NCBI GenBank assembly: GCA_009192285.1
Contig: WBVU01000009.1
Span: forward strand, 2,170,001-2,234,000
Direction: 5' to 3'
DNA: 64,000 nucleotides
Source: Morchella semilibera
Taxonomy: Eukaryota > Ascomycota > Pezizomycetes > Pezizales > Morchellaceae
The position numbers were made by a program, and so were the translations under genes. Below the pieces are notes generated by a model, which was not told the DNA's origin, made no database searches, and saw only the letters and a program-made list of their open reading frames with translations. The first letter of the stretch is position 1; each line of letters opens with the position of its first letter. Positions 23,304-35,500 of the stretch are shown piece after piece.

Positions 23304-25126
23304 TGGTTGTAAGTATTGAAAATATATGTATGTATGTATACAATGTAGCTATGTAGTCGAGTGTTTATTTTCTTTTTCTATTTTTCTATTTTATTTTCTA
23401 TATTATTTTCAGTGGAGTTATGGTAGTAAATAGCCTGATGTATTTTTTATTTTAGTCATTATGTAGCTTAGTGTAATGGATCTTTTAAATTTTCACAATC
23501 AAGTATCATATCAATCATCCCATCATTCCAAAATTGCAACAAATTGATCATTACCACCAGATAAAAACCCTGCCTGTACTCCTTCCACACCCCCGTACAA
23601 CAACAACAACACAAACCCCGAGTGAGCCCCCATGACATGACATGACATGACCACCACCCCCATTACATTAATTAAGCGAGAAACACCACACGCCTCCTCC
23701 TCCATATGTAGATCGATCTCCCCCCCAACGCCGAGCCCATGACGATCCCCATGTGCTACAGCCAAAGTCTAGAACAAAACAGCCTGGCCCGTCCGTCCGT
23801 GAGATTAGACGCCGCGCCATGCAACAGAAGATCTAGAATCTCAACCGGCCTTTGTCTCACCGCCGCCGCCGCCGCCGCTGCTTGTTCTAGATCGGACACT
23901 CCGCTGCCCTCCCCCCCCTCCCCACACCCGCCTTTTCACTATGTACATTACAGTACGTACTAGAGTGTCAACAAAGGCAGAATCCCGCGTTGGCAATATA
24001 AATACGTTTGTTGCTGGAGCTTGGATGACTAAGCGGGGTGTAGCTATCAAGTATGGCGCTAGCCGGTTTGGGCCATGTTTAGTAGTAGATAAATATGTGT
24101 GGTGCTATGTAAAGGCCTAGGCTACTCTTCCTACATGGTATGTGGGCCTAGACCTGCTACCCTAGATCAGGCCCGCCGATATATATAAATGGAGTTTATG
24201 GCTAGTTCTAGCCTGACACTCGACCTCGGTGATCAGGGGCATGCAGGAACTGCACCGTTAGAGCCGGTAAACGTCGATATGATATGATAGCTATATACTA
24301 TCGCCCGACGGGCCGAGACCTGCCCGGGACGTTCCTGCAGTGCTTGATCATGAAATAGCAGCTCAACTATTAGTGCCAGATCCGGGTACGTCGACAAGTG
24401 CCGGGTTTGGGTATAGTAAACTGCACTGCACCGGGCGGGTCTCGGACTGGCGGTGCTAGTACCATCGCGGCATTAATGGGGAGTGCTTAATTGCCAACCG
24501 TCAATGTTTACTATCGGCGCTTCAGACTTGGGCTTGACAATTGCCGGAGGCAGAACGGACAGTTCCTGCTCGGTGGGCAGAATCAACCTGCGGCGGGATT
24601 AGCTCTGAAAATCAAACAGTTTATCATGGTACCTGTGCGGGACTGAAAATGTATGCTCATGAGGGTGCTAGCAGCTGCGGTAGGGCCAAAACTGGGTGCC
24701 CCGCTGAAATTCAAAATTGACGGCCGCCAGTTCTTGGAATTGACAGTTGATTGCGAATTTTCTCTCTCTATTGACCTGGATATATTGATTAATTAATCAG
24801 TAAGTATTTAATTACTTTGGGGGCAGGGCGGCGTTCTAGTGGCCAGCGGCCGTGGCCGTATATGATATTATTACACGATTTATAATTGAAATATTCGAGA
24901 GGAGCGCATGCTGCTACCGTTGTTTTCAGCTTCTCAACTCTATTAGCTCAAGACCGCCCCCCCCCCCCAATGAAACGTTAAACTGCAAAAGTATGATGAT
25001 GGTACTAAATTTAGTCTCGAGCGTACCCTTTTAGGAAGCTTTTGTTGTAGTTATGGCTACATGAATCACTTTCAAATACTATACATCCACCATAAAAGAA
25101 CAAAAGATATATATACAGCAGGCAAC
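23304..25126. other. Intergenic region between ankyrin and GH6 genes
   Basis: Both neighbours end towards this region, so it holds their 3' flanks. I see no gene. It contains an imperfect fold-back at 24229-24353, related GC-rich inverted words as far as 24445, and a short CCG-triplet run at 23860-23880. Confidence 0.5.
24229..24353. repeat. Imperfect inverted repeat
   Basis: The left arm around TGATCAGGGGCATGCAGGAAC matches the reverse complement of the right arm (GTTCCTGCAGTGCTTGATCA) with a few mismatches, separated by about 80 bases. A second inverted pair, CCGAGACCTGCCCGG near 24311 and CCGGGCGGGTCTCGG near 24431, overlaps the right arm. This could be an old fold-back element. Confidence 0.35.
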
Positions 25127-26487
25127 TCAAACATAAGTAGGCTCCAAAGGCGGGTTAGCATTGATCACCAGCCGCTTCACAAAGTCATTAAACCACCCGC
25201 CCGCCTCCGGGGCCGGAACATCCGCATCCACACTGACACAATTGGTATCGAACCTTGCCGCACTCGTATCACTCGTCCCGTCCGACTCTCCGCCAGGCTT
25301 GACCCAAACAAGGGAATCCACAATACACTCGCCAGTATTCGTTGTTGGGCGCGTTCCAAATCTGTGTATAACGCTCACCATTAGCCACCTCATACTCGTT
25401 CACTCAGCCCCAAGGGGATAGACATACCCAGCGTCTTTAATATTGCACCAATGCCCCCCCTGAGTTCTAATCCCCTGCGCCCCAGACCTTCCCTGGTCAA
25501 TGATAAATTTACTTGGCAAGCCCTCAGCCTCCAAATACGGCGAGAGCGCCTTTACGTATTTCAATTCACTCCAGTTCGGATTATCCGGGCCGGGGCCGTA
25601 GATGATATCGGGAACCGTCGCATTATACGCATTATAATTCGACACATTTGTCGCAAAGCCCCTGATCTTCGCGCCAATCCCCGCGCCGTCGACAACCTGT
25701 TTGAATATCTTCGCAGCTGGCTCCAAGTTCGACGGCCATCCCAGCCAGTTGCTATGTGCAGCATCAATGTACAGCGCGATATTGCTGCGCTGCAGCTTCT
25801 TGATTGCGTAGGAGAGACCCTCGATATAGCCTGGGGCTGCGGTTACGCATGCCGGCGCGGTGGCGAGGTTGGTGACAATGTTGCCGAGCGAGTCGGGCTC
25901 GAGGACAATGGCATAGTCTAGGCGGTCGTAGGGGGGCGCAGAGAGCGCAGCCGCGATCGTGTCGATGAAGGTTTTGTATTTTTCGAGGCCGCCGTCGGCG
26001 AGCGAGAGTTCACCAGCTGAGGCTTTGGCGCTGCAGTCCCGGTTAGGGAGATTGTAGATTACAAGAGGGAAGATGAGCTTCTTGTTGGGAGGGCGGCGCT
26101 GAGCGCGGATTGCCTCATCAAGGCGCGTATTGAGGCCGGTGATCTAGAGGGTTGTTAGCCAATTCCTCTCTTTGATATATATAGATACTATAGGAATTGG
26201 GGTCTTACATCACCGAAACTAGCAACCCACACGAAAGTGCTAACTCCCTGCACAGTTCTTGTACGTGCGGCATTGAGCTCATCCCCGTCGTCGAGAAAAC
26301 TCTGGATTGTCTCTTCGAGCTTTGTGGCGTAGCCAGAGTTTGCATATTGGACACGGTTGAGGAAAGGGTTATCGCCGTTACATGCTGGCTCTTTCGTCCG
26401 TTTCTCGGTCAGGAGGGGGCTACCCGCTACAAGGGCTTGTAGTGAAGGTGAGAGGAGAAGAAGGGTAGAGAGAAGTGGGTAATGCAT
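25127..26487 (-). CDS. Secreted GH6 cellulase (cellobiohydrolase II type), three exons, 409 aa
   Basis: Minus-strand exons are 26487-26209, 26143-25428 and 25361-25127. The introns (65 and 66 nt) have GTAAGA...CTAG and GTATGT...ACAG ends and the frame is kept. A signal peptide (MHYPLLSTLLLLSPSLQALVAG) is followed by a KR site and then the GH6 domain. Conserved blocks are VIYNLPNRDCSAKASAGEL with the family's first catalytic-site Asp (about residue 129), VLEPDSLGNIVTNL with the proton-donor Asp (about 177), YIDAAHSNWLGWP, DQGRSG, GHWCN, and after intron 2 FGTRPTTNTG, VWVKPGGESDGTSD and PAPEAGGWF. Enzymes of this family release cellobiose from non-reducing ends of cellulose, or cut internally in endo-acting members. 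There is no carbohydrate-binding CBM1 module or Ser/Thr linker, and the Cys usual in GGECDG is Ser. No break was seen, so it should be active. Cellobiohydrolase rather than endoglucanase is likely but not proven. Confidence 0.93.
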
Positions 26488-26549
26488 TTGAGGCTGACTT
26501 ACTTTGGCGGAGAGACTATCTGAGGCCTCTAAGAGGACGGTTGGAGCTT

Positions 26550-26570
26550 TTTTATAGTAAACATCCCCAG
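26550..26570 (-). promoter_or_regulatory. TATA box and CreA-type motif upstream of GH6
   Basis: Read on the minus strand, TATAAAA (plus 26550-26556) lies 63 bases before the GH6 ATG and CTGGGG (plus 26565-26570) just before it. CTGGGG fits the SYGGRG consensus of the carbon catabolite repressor CreA/Cre1, and further matches lie upstream at about 26725 and 26878. Fungal cellulase genes are commonly repressed by CreA; binding here is inferred. Confidence 0.35.
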
Positions 26571-26599
26571 AGGCAATTGGGAGCTAGCTCGTATTCATC

Positions 26600-29500
26600 A
26601 TATTCAGTATATTGAGCTCATTTATACTCGAGCTGGACGGCACGCGATTCCGGGGTTAAAGTCGTTCGCACTAAGAACACTAATAAATCAGCCAAAGTCA
26701 TTCAGGGAGCAGGACTAGAGGTATCTGGGGACTTACGAATACCAGCTTCCAGAGATAGACACCAAGGCCAGATGATTAAGTAAAATATCTAGAGACATCC
26801 GCTTATATCATAATAAACATATAACTACAGGGAAGTAAATCCGGGGATATGGAGATTTGTGATACCATCACCGGAAAGCCGGGGCCGACATGCCGTTTAA
26901 TTTAAGCTTAAACGAAATAAAGTACGGTCTAAGCATTGGCGCTCTAGGATCATACCAGGAAGTATTTTTCCCCCTCGGATGATAGGAGATGCTCAACTTG
27001 GACAGAAATATAGAGTTTAGTAGGCCAGGGAGTCATGGGTTATCACTCGGTAATGTGAGTGTGATATCTGATGTCTTGATTTTTGTTTCGCGCAGAGTAA
27101 TTGGCTGTGGGCCATTGATCTTTTCGTTTAATGGTAGGCCAATAGATATGAATATAAGAAGAAGCCATCTGCGTAGATGCTTGACTATCTGCGATTCAGA
27201 ATCTAGATCTAGATGCATCATGTCAGTTAGGGAAACTGACCATCCTCTGGATAGGGGCAACTGACCTGGCCCCATGGGCGCGTGGAAACACTTTCAGTGT
27301 CGATAGGATCAGCCTTCTTGACAGAAAAAGCATCGTCACTGCCTAAAAACCTCCTTACACCACCTATACTGCTGTAGACCAATCAAGGTGTTTTCGCTGG
27401 AATGATATGACGTCTTCATAATATCAGGCCATCTGCGAAATCCTGTGTCCGGTTGTTTTATTGGCTTTCATTCCCAAGATATGATCGAGGCACTACGATG
27501 TAGTGATGGTTACCGAGACTGAGTGTTTGGAGATTGTGCAGGCCTGAGGAGACGTTAGATCAATGGAGGTAAGTTTATCGGTCATGGGAACTGGTAGGAT
27601 GCCGGGTTCGTGCTAGCTGCAGCTATGATAGGTTCTTGAGGATACGCCTATTGATAGAAGATTCGAGAACTGTATCTGGGAAATGATATGAAGGAAGGTT
27701 TTATTTTTACGTTTGGTCACGTGAAGGGCCTTTCTATTGAAATTTCATGTTTTTTTGATGCTTTCTCCCTCACGAAAATGGTGTGAACGGAGGATGTTCA
27801 CTAGTGGTCACTCAATTCCGGATCCACTTTTAGATCAGGGGAGAAAGATCAGGTTCGGTTTCATTACTGACAAGATTGGCAAGTTTTCCCAGTACTAGAC
27901 CTCTAATTATTAGTGCTGGTTCATGATCATCTATCCCGCGGATGTCATATGACGTTCAGTTTAGATCTCCCATGGTAGAAGATGGGCGGTGCACTCATGG
28001 GATATCACCCGGGCCTCTAGGATCAAATATACCCAGGTAGGATCAGTGATCACTCTTCCGGATTCATCAACACCCTGGTTGGCCATGCATGCGCGAACCC
28101 ACTGGTTATGCAACAAGATACCTAATTGGTACAAGTAGCTCATGAGACTTAGGAAGTTGGCATACGTAGGACGGGCCGGCAACTCGAATCTCCAATAAGG
28201 CACTATCTGCCACTTCAGAAACTATCATTCACTAGGAAAAAGTTTTCATGAAGGGCAACACCAGATATATGTGCCGTCTGTCACGTGTTGTAGCATGAAC
28301 CACTTTCGAGTGATTGGGAATGACCAGTAAAGATTTCAAAAAGCAAAGAAAGTGACGCCAAGGTTTGGTTGCTGCTTATGTTGTTGTATATCCAGAGAAC
28401 CTTGCATTTTAATCATTCAATGGATGATAAAGGCAAAATTTCTTAATTATCGGACTAAGTCTTTGCCGTTTTATTGTTAGCTTTCTTTCTTATGCTGGTA
28501 GGAGGGTAAAATTTTGGGAAGGCCCTTGCGTTTGCACTCAGTTGCGCACTGGGGAAGGTACGTTCGGGATGCGAAACAATTCGGAACCTGGTAAATTGGC
28601 AAATTCTGAGACAGTTCTCAACCAAACAACGTGTAGGTCTTACATTTACACTACATAGCTTGATTACTATGAATCATGAAGGCTCTTTTCTCGCCTTCCT
28701 TTTTGGAATCATATACTGTTACAGCAAACATGTCAGCTCCTGTTAAGCCCCCCTAGAGAACGCACAACAGCGCATAATATACACAAATGGAGTGAACGAA
28801 CCCAAGACCTGTTAAGCCATGGTCACACAATCGTTAGATCTGTAATCTTGAAGATCACAATTGCAACACAAGCCATAAGAGCCCTGCATCATGAGATTTA
28901 TTTTATTTACCCATAACCCTCCTGAATGTACCTGTTTGAAGAGTCGTATCAGCTCCAGGCCTGGTTGGGTTTTCTTTCCATTTTGTTTTTTCCTTCTAGT
29001 CTGCCAAATTTCAGGGAAATGTTCCTCGGAATCTAGCAAACAAAAAACGAGTTGGCCGGGAAACAGAGAGTTGACACGGGAAACGGGAGACCGTGGCCGG
29101 TGGGGATGAATTTACGGACTGCCCGCGGCTGAGCCTGGAGGTTCTTATGTTTCATCTTCCGAGCTCCTGGCCAAACTGTCTGGACAACGGCACTGACTGA
29201 TTCTCCGCTCCGGGCATGCATACCCGACGTTCGTCCCGGCACCCGCGACGTGGAACATTACAGGTGAGAGCGTCCAGTTAGAACAGAGCCTCTCGCACTT
29301 TAGGCCATGACTTTCAACTACTCGGCGTCAGGCCGCACTATCTTCGAGCTACATAAGAACCCCGTCAGACATGTATTACCAAAATGGCATCTTAGCCCTT
29401 CGTATCTAGCTCTTTTTGATAAGGACAGAGTGGTTTACTGACTGTTGTATGCCGTTAGGGAATCAACGATCACGGCACCCTATGCATCGCTGTGGTCTAT

Positions 29501-32500
29501 AAATACATAGGTAATACTTGAAATAGACACGGCTCCGCTTTTGGCGGTAGCCTTTTTTTTTTTTTTACCTTTCGAAGAGCAACGAAGATCAACTTAGAAA
29601 GATTGGGGGCGGGGTCTGTTGTTAGATCAATCAGATCCCTAAGATTCTATACGTCAATCTGGCCCAGGAAGGGCTTTGTTCGCGCACGTGAAAGTGCCTT
29701 GACCATCGCTTGACCAGTAATATGTCTTTTTACTTAATGAGGATTCCACCGATGGAGCACAAACTCTTGGTGGCCCTCTGGATAAAGCGGCAAAATCATT
29801 TGAAATGCACGCTTATCATTACATTTGACAGTAGGGCTCCAGTGGAGGTCATATGATACTTTGCTGCAAGCTTTGACTGGCTTCACGAGTCATCACTCGC
29901 CGCTCTTCGGGCGTTGAGAAGACTGCCGTTACTTCCATAAAAACAAGTACTAATGGTTGCGGTACTAGGGGAAAAAAAAATATATACCGCATTTTTTTTT
30001 TCCTATTAATTGCCGGCCTTTCAGTTTCAGAAAGGCTCACCAGAGTTGCTGGCGGAGTTTGAATGGAAAATCAAAGGCTATTGTCCGCGACTACATTCTA
30101 TGGCGCACCCAATTACAGGCAGAGCTAGAGATACCTATCAAGTTCTTTTAAAGGGTGGTCCATCTCGATATCATATACCATTATCTTAGTCCCGAGGATC
30201 TCCAATCAATGTGAAAATTGGAATGATTATAGTGAGTACCAGGTCGGGAGATGGTTCTAAGGGCATTTCAATCAGACAATTGGCGACACGCTACAGAAAC
30301 GTTTTGAAACAAAATCTCCTGACGATCAATGAATATCTATTAGTTTACTGCCTGGCCACGTCCAACTTGTACGTAAAGACAACCGACAATTGCAATTCCG
30401 TTGGGCCATGTAAATGTATCCGTGCCCCGAGGGTTCCTGGACGACACCGAGGGGTCGATTCATTTGACGAACTGCCTTTGTTATACTCTCACCTGCATGA
30501 TCGTAAAACTATATTTCTTTCACTCTCTGTATATTTAGTTGGCAGATTTGAGAACCCCATATGTCGCCATAGTTTTAAATCGCTGGCATTAATGCACTTG
30601 GTATGTATTCGAGATACGATCTTTCGCCGTTAAAAAAGCTACCTGACAAGCCCAGGATCCTGCGCCATATGTGGGGGATTTGCGCGGGTCAAACATCCCC
30701 AATCCACTAATTCAGCTGTACCGCAAATCCCGTAGTTGATTTTGCCACTATCTACTGGTTAGGCATTACCGAAAGTCGTCGGCAACTAAATGATAGATGT
30801 GGGGGATTTGCAGCTAAAGAAAAATAGTAGCAAGAAAAAAAAAGAAAAGGAAGGAACTGTTTTTTCTAAACGCGACGGAGCACGCTTGAGTGATTTTTCG
30901 GGCCCCAGTCTAGATGCTACTAAATCTACACCGGGCCACAAAGCTATTCCGTATAATTGTTGCCTCTATACGGCAACATTGCGGTGGGCCCGGCGGACAT
31001 GGGGTCACATGGCCATCGGAAGCCTGAGGCCTTCTTGCTCGCCCCCTCAATGATCTGGACCAAGCTAACCTTTCACTCGCTGGATTATTTCAATTCCTTC
31101 TTGCTGTATCCAGGATGTAATGAGACTGGCTGCAGCTTTGACTTGTTGTTAAAACAGCGCAAGAATTGTACGCAAGAACTCGGCGGTCGATGCTTTTTTC
31201 AATGCTCTGTGATCATACGAGGCCTAGAGGACAAACCTGCTTTGCCCCACTCTCACACTCTAGCTCAGTACTCCCCCATCCGGCGCGCGGTCAAGGAGAA
31301 TACGTAACTAGGAGACACTCCATTGATGCGATTCAAGAGGTTGTAAGAAATGATTGACCGCTAGTGGATAGCCTTGCAGTTATTCAAGTAAGCAGCCCCC
31401 AGATTGACACCCGATGAACCACTTCCTAGTGAATCAGGTTCGGCGATGCTCCCTTCGGACTCTGGCAACTAGCTACTTACCCCAACCCAGATATGAGCCA
31501 TTGGCAGTTGAAGATTTGATAAACCTGTACGCACATACTTATCATGAGAACTATTTGGTTTGACTGACATTGACCCCGCGTTTAGCGCTGTATTATGACA
31601 AGTCAGTACGTATGAGAACGTAACTCCTGGGCTAGGGAAGGCGTGGCTTGATTGTGCCCGCGTTGATTGTTGTAGTAAGAAACAGATCGTCCACGAGACG
31701 TTCACGATCTCTCGCAAAGTATGAGCTGTCCTCCTTCATGACAGGAGTATGTATCAAGGGATAGTGAGAGTACTTATCTGCATACTTCTGAACTACCCCG
31801 TGTGTTCTCGGTTGCAGAATACAGGCTTTACAATTAATCATTGGTATTATCTGGCACGGGCCGAAACACCGCCGAGCACTCGGACAACATCTGAGTATAT
31901 TCGGCTCTTACTCTGAAACCTTTAAAGAATGGAAATATTTCTCTCTGACTTTGATTGCACAAAGACAGCCATAGTATGAGAAGCCAAAGACTTGAGATAC
32001 GTATGTACATGTACCTGAAAGAATCGGGAAATCGGAGCTATATTGTTTAGTGCAGACTGAACAACGCATCGTTTTTGCGGTCCGATGCGATTGGAAATAA
32101 ATTTCTTGAAATTGAGCTCAAATTTCAAGTCTAACTATGCATTCTGCGCAGAACGGGCGATCATTATAGGCTGTTTAACAACCACATGTGAACGAAACGT
32201 TCAAAAGGAGTTTTCTCTTAATTTTTCTCTTCGGTCTTGATCCTCTTCTACCATGTCGGGATACTTTTTTCCCGTAAAAGATAAAAAGCCGGCGGCCAAT
32301 AGGTTCTTTGTGCAGTAATAGTAGGGGGGCTTAATGGGAGAAAGGCTGTCCATTCTGTCTGGTAATCTATACGGATAAATATCGTCATAATGTGACAGAT
32401 GCTAAATTAATTCCTAAGATTACCTCAGCACATATGAATTATGCGATTACATAAACTTTGAAAATATTTTTTTTTTTCGTTCCCTAGTCAGATCATATGC

Positions 32501-35500
32501 AGTTCTCTGCTATGGAACATCGCATGTGTGTTGACGTTGGCAAGCCTACATGTAGCTACCAAGTGTGGGGAGCCTCAGCTAATGTGCCCGGCCATGGAAT
32601 TGATTGCCTTATCCGTGGATGTTCAATCGATCTAAAATGGAGTGGTGAAAATCTTGGTGCAAAATTTGCAAAGTGTTCACATAATGGTCATTTTTAGAAG
32701 TCACTTAAATTTTTTTCTCTGCGTCAGGAAAAAGGAAAGAATAGGCTCAAATCCCACGTTAACGTCCCACGGGAGCGGACCGGAGCTTCCCGAACCCTAA
32801 CCCAGTGATAGGCCAGAGCCGCACCTTAAATTCCTTTGGTCAGTTACCCGGACGCCCTTCAGCCCGTGCACAGAAAACCCTGATCCTAGATGAAACCTGC
32901 AACGTTGTACAAGTCATCGTTCGAGCAACCTCGAGATTCCTCCGAGCTTCGTTCATCCTGAATCCCACATACTTGCTTGCCGGCAAAAGAATAAGAAAAT
33001 ACGGGTGCTCGGGGCAAGGATAATTTGTATTGAGTGGCGGCGTTCTCTCATACAAAGAATCCCTGTCTTCGAAAAGTTCTTTGATATTTGCTAGTAAGCA
33101 AGTAGCTACCCAGGGAACAGCGATGACTGGAATCTTTAGCTATCCCTCATCGAGGATTCAAGAGATGATCGTTCCATCAGAAGGACTACGGATGTCTGGT
33201 TTGACCAACCTGCTATCTATAAAGTGGTACATGACCAGTGAAATAGCTGACATTTATCCCCAGAGCCTAGCTTTGGGTATTGCTGTAGCTAAAGTGGCCT
33301 GCTTCACTGATGCTGGTAGATTTTACTGTACCAAAAAGGGTATCTTCTATACACCTGTAGATTCTTAACCTCCTGGGAATACTCGTCGATCGAATGCCAC
33401 GGTTTTACCTGGAATTGGGGATATTTCTCCTTCCTTTGCTGGTCTGTTTAGTTCCAAACCCTCGACATTGGAATTCAATTCTGGGCTAAGCTAATAGATT
33501 TAAATCAGTAAAGTTCTAGCCATATTATAAATCTCAAAGGGTCAAAATACTGGGGAACCTGGAGTCGGAGATACCAGCTAGCGGAAAGCTTACTGTAGCT
33601 ACTTCTGTTGTCGGGGGGGATGCTGACAGGGATCCTTCGGTTTAGGACTTGATCCTGGGATCGCTGACATTCAGGGTCGAAACTTTGTTGTCAATCAAGA
33701 TGTTCATCTTGGTGAGATTTTCATGAAATGTTTGTTTGAGATTTCCGGCGCGGAAAATCTAGCTAATAGTAAATATCTTAAAATAAGGCCTCGAACAAGT
33801 CAACGAGTACATGCTGGACTATTTCCCTAATCCCTGTAAAATTATTCGGCGATCTCCGGCCAATCCCGTTGGGCTGATAATCTTTAGCAACGTATTTTAT
33901 GCAAGACAGGCCAGAAACAGGAGTTCCAAAAACACCAACCAATTCCCGATGCGATATGCATGTTTACATCATCCATAATCACGACCCTCACTCGGGTCAA
34001 AAGTCAAATATTTGTAGCTCGTTTATCGGAAAAAGTCAGAAGGGTCTATAGAGTCCTGGGGGCGGTTCGCAGATGCCACATCAATTTATTCCGAGATCGA
34101 GAGAAACCAGATTAATCGAAAATTATTCCGGGTGCCGGAACAACTGTTGCAGAACCGACGATACGAAAGAAATATATAACTTATTTCTTAGAAACCTGGG
34201 ACAGAAATCGATTTTCAGTAGGGGAAGATATCAGCTAACCCCATTAGCCGGTCCCGGGAGCCTGGAACTTCCCCGATGCTCAGTTAGGACTTATGTCGTC
34301 TTGCCACTTCGATTACCGCTGTTTCTGCCACTGCACATGCCATTGGCCATTAAATAGCAGGAATATTGAGAAAGGAAATGGCTTGCAGTTGGATGGGATT
34401 TTCGTGCGATATGTACGGTGGATTATCGCCAGCGCCGATGTGGAGACCAGGGTGATCCAGTTAGGTGTACGTGGAGTGGGGACTTAAACTCGTTTGGATC
34501 GAACAACTTGTTTCAATCGCCGGACAACTACTAGTAACGAAGGGAGGCTCATCAGCCCTTTCAAATATCATCCTCCCTAAACAAATAGAAACATACCTCT
34601 CATAAAAGGACGGGGGGCGTTAATGGTTGGTAAAGAATATGAGTGGTAGAAGCTTGCTTAGCGAGCAGGCAGACACTGATGATCATGATCAACTTTAGTG
34701 CTCCTCCGTCAGGCGCTTGATCGCGCTTCGTTCAATCAGAATTCAACGTCTTTGGGCACACGGGAGAAAATCGTTAAGTATGCAAGTCGGAGAAGTCGCA
34801 TCCATTTGCCGCCACGACCCCTCACGGGGGACATCCTTCTTTTTTTTTTTTTTTTCTTAAACGTCTATATTCAATTCGCTGACATGCACACTGATATATG
34901 TACATCGCCTTGCCGATGGAAGTACTCTGAACCCAAACCAACCTAGCCTAACACCAACGTTAATACATTGATAGTTAGTGCGCGCCTATCAGATCCCATG
35001 TACCTACCACGCTGACGTTGTGTGCATAGAGAACATGGGGGACGAGGAGGGGCAAGAGTAACAGGGCAATCATATCTCTCGGACCAGCGTTGCCTCCCCT
35101 CAACATGCGGAAGTTCTTCCCCGATCAAAGTGGATGCGTTATGGATTGGCGAATCCCATAATAGGTCCATTTTCCTGGTGATACCTGCTCGTACTGCGTT
35201 ATTTCGCCAAAGCCCCATTGGCTTTCTGTATCACAAGTACGGAAAGGAAAATCAGTCTGCAAGTCGGGATAGAGGTTCGTTTCTCCTGCTGTTCTATACG
35301 CCAGTTCGACTGTGCTATGGTCATCAGTCACCTGCCTCCCTTGACTCTGGACTCAATGATCGTGCGGATCAATGCAGTACGGCGGATAGAGAAACCTTTT
35401 CTACTGGAGAGGCGGCATCACACGTGTCTGGATACCGCTGCCATGCCCTGATCAGGTGGTATATCATAACCTTTGGGGATGAGGCAACAGGTCATCGTAA

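Noticed and set aside
30670-30815. Direct repeat TGTGGGGGATTTGC (about 30671 and 30797)
   Set aside because: Two short copies without terminal structure or target duplication; not enough to define an element.
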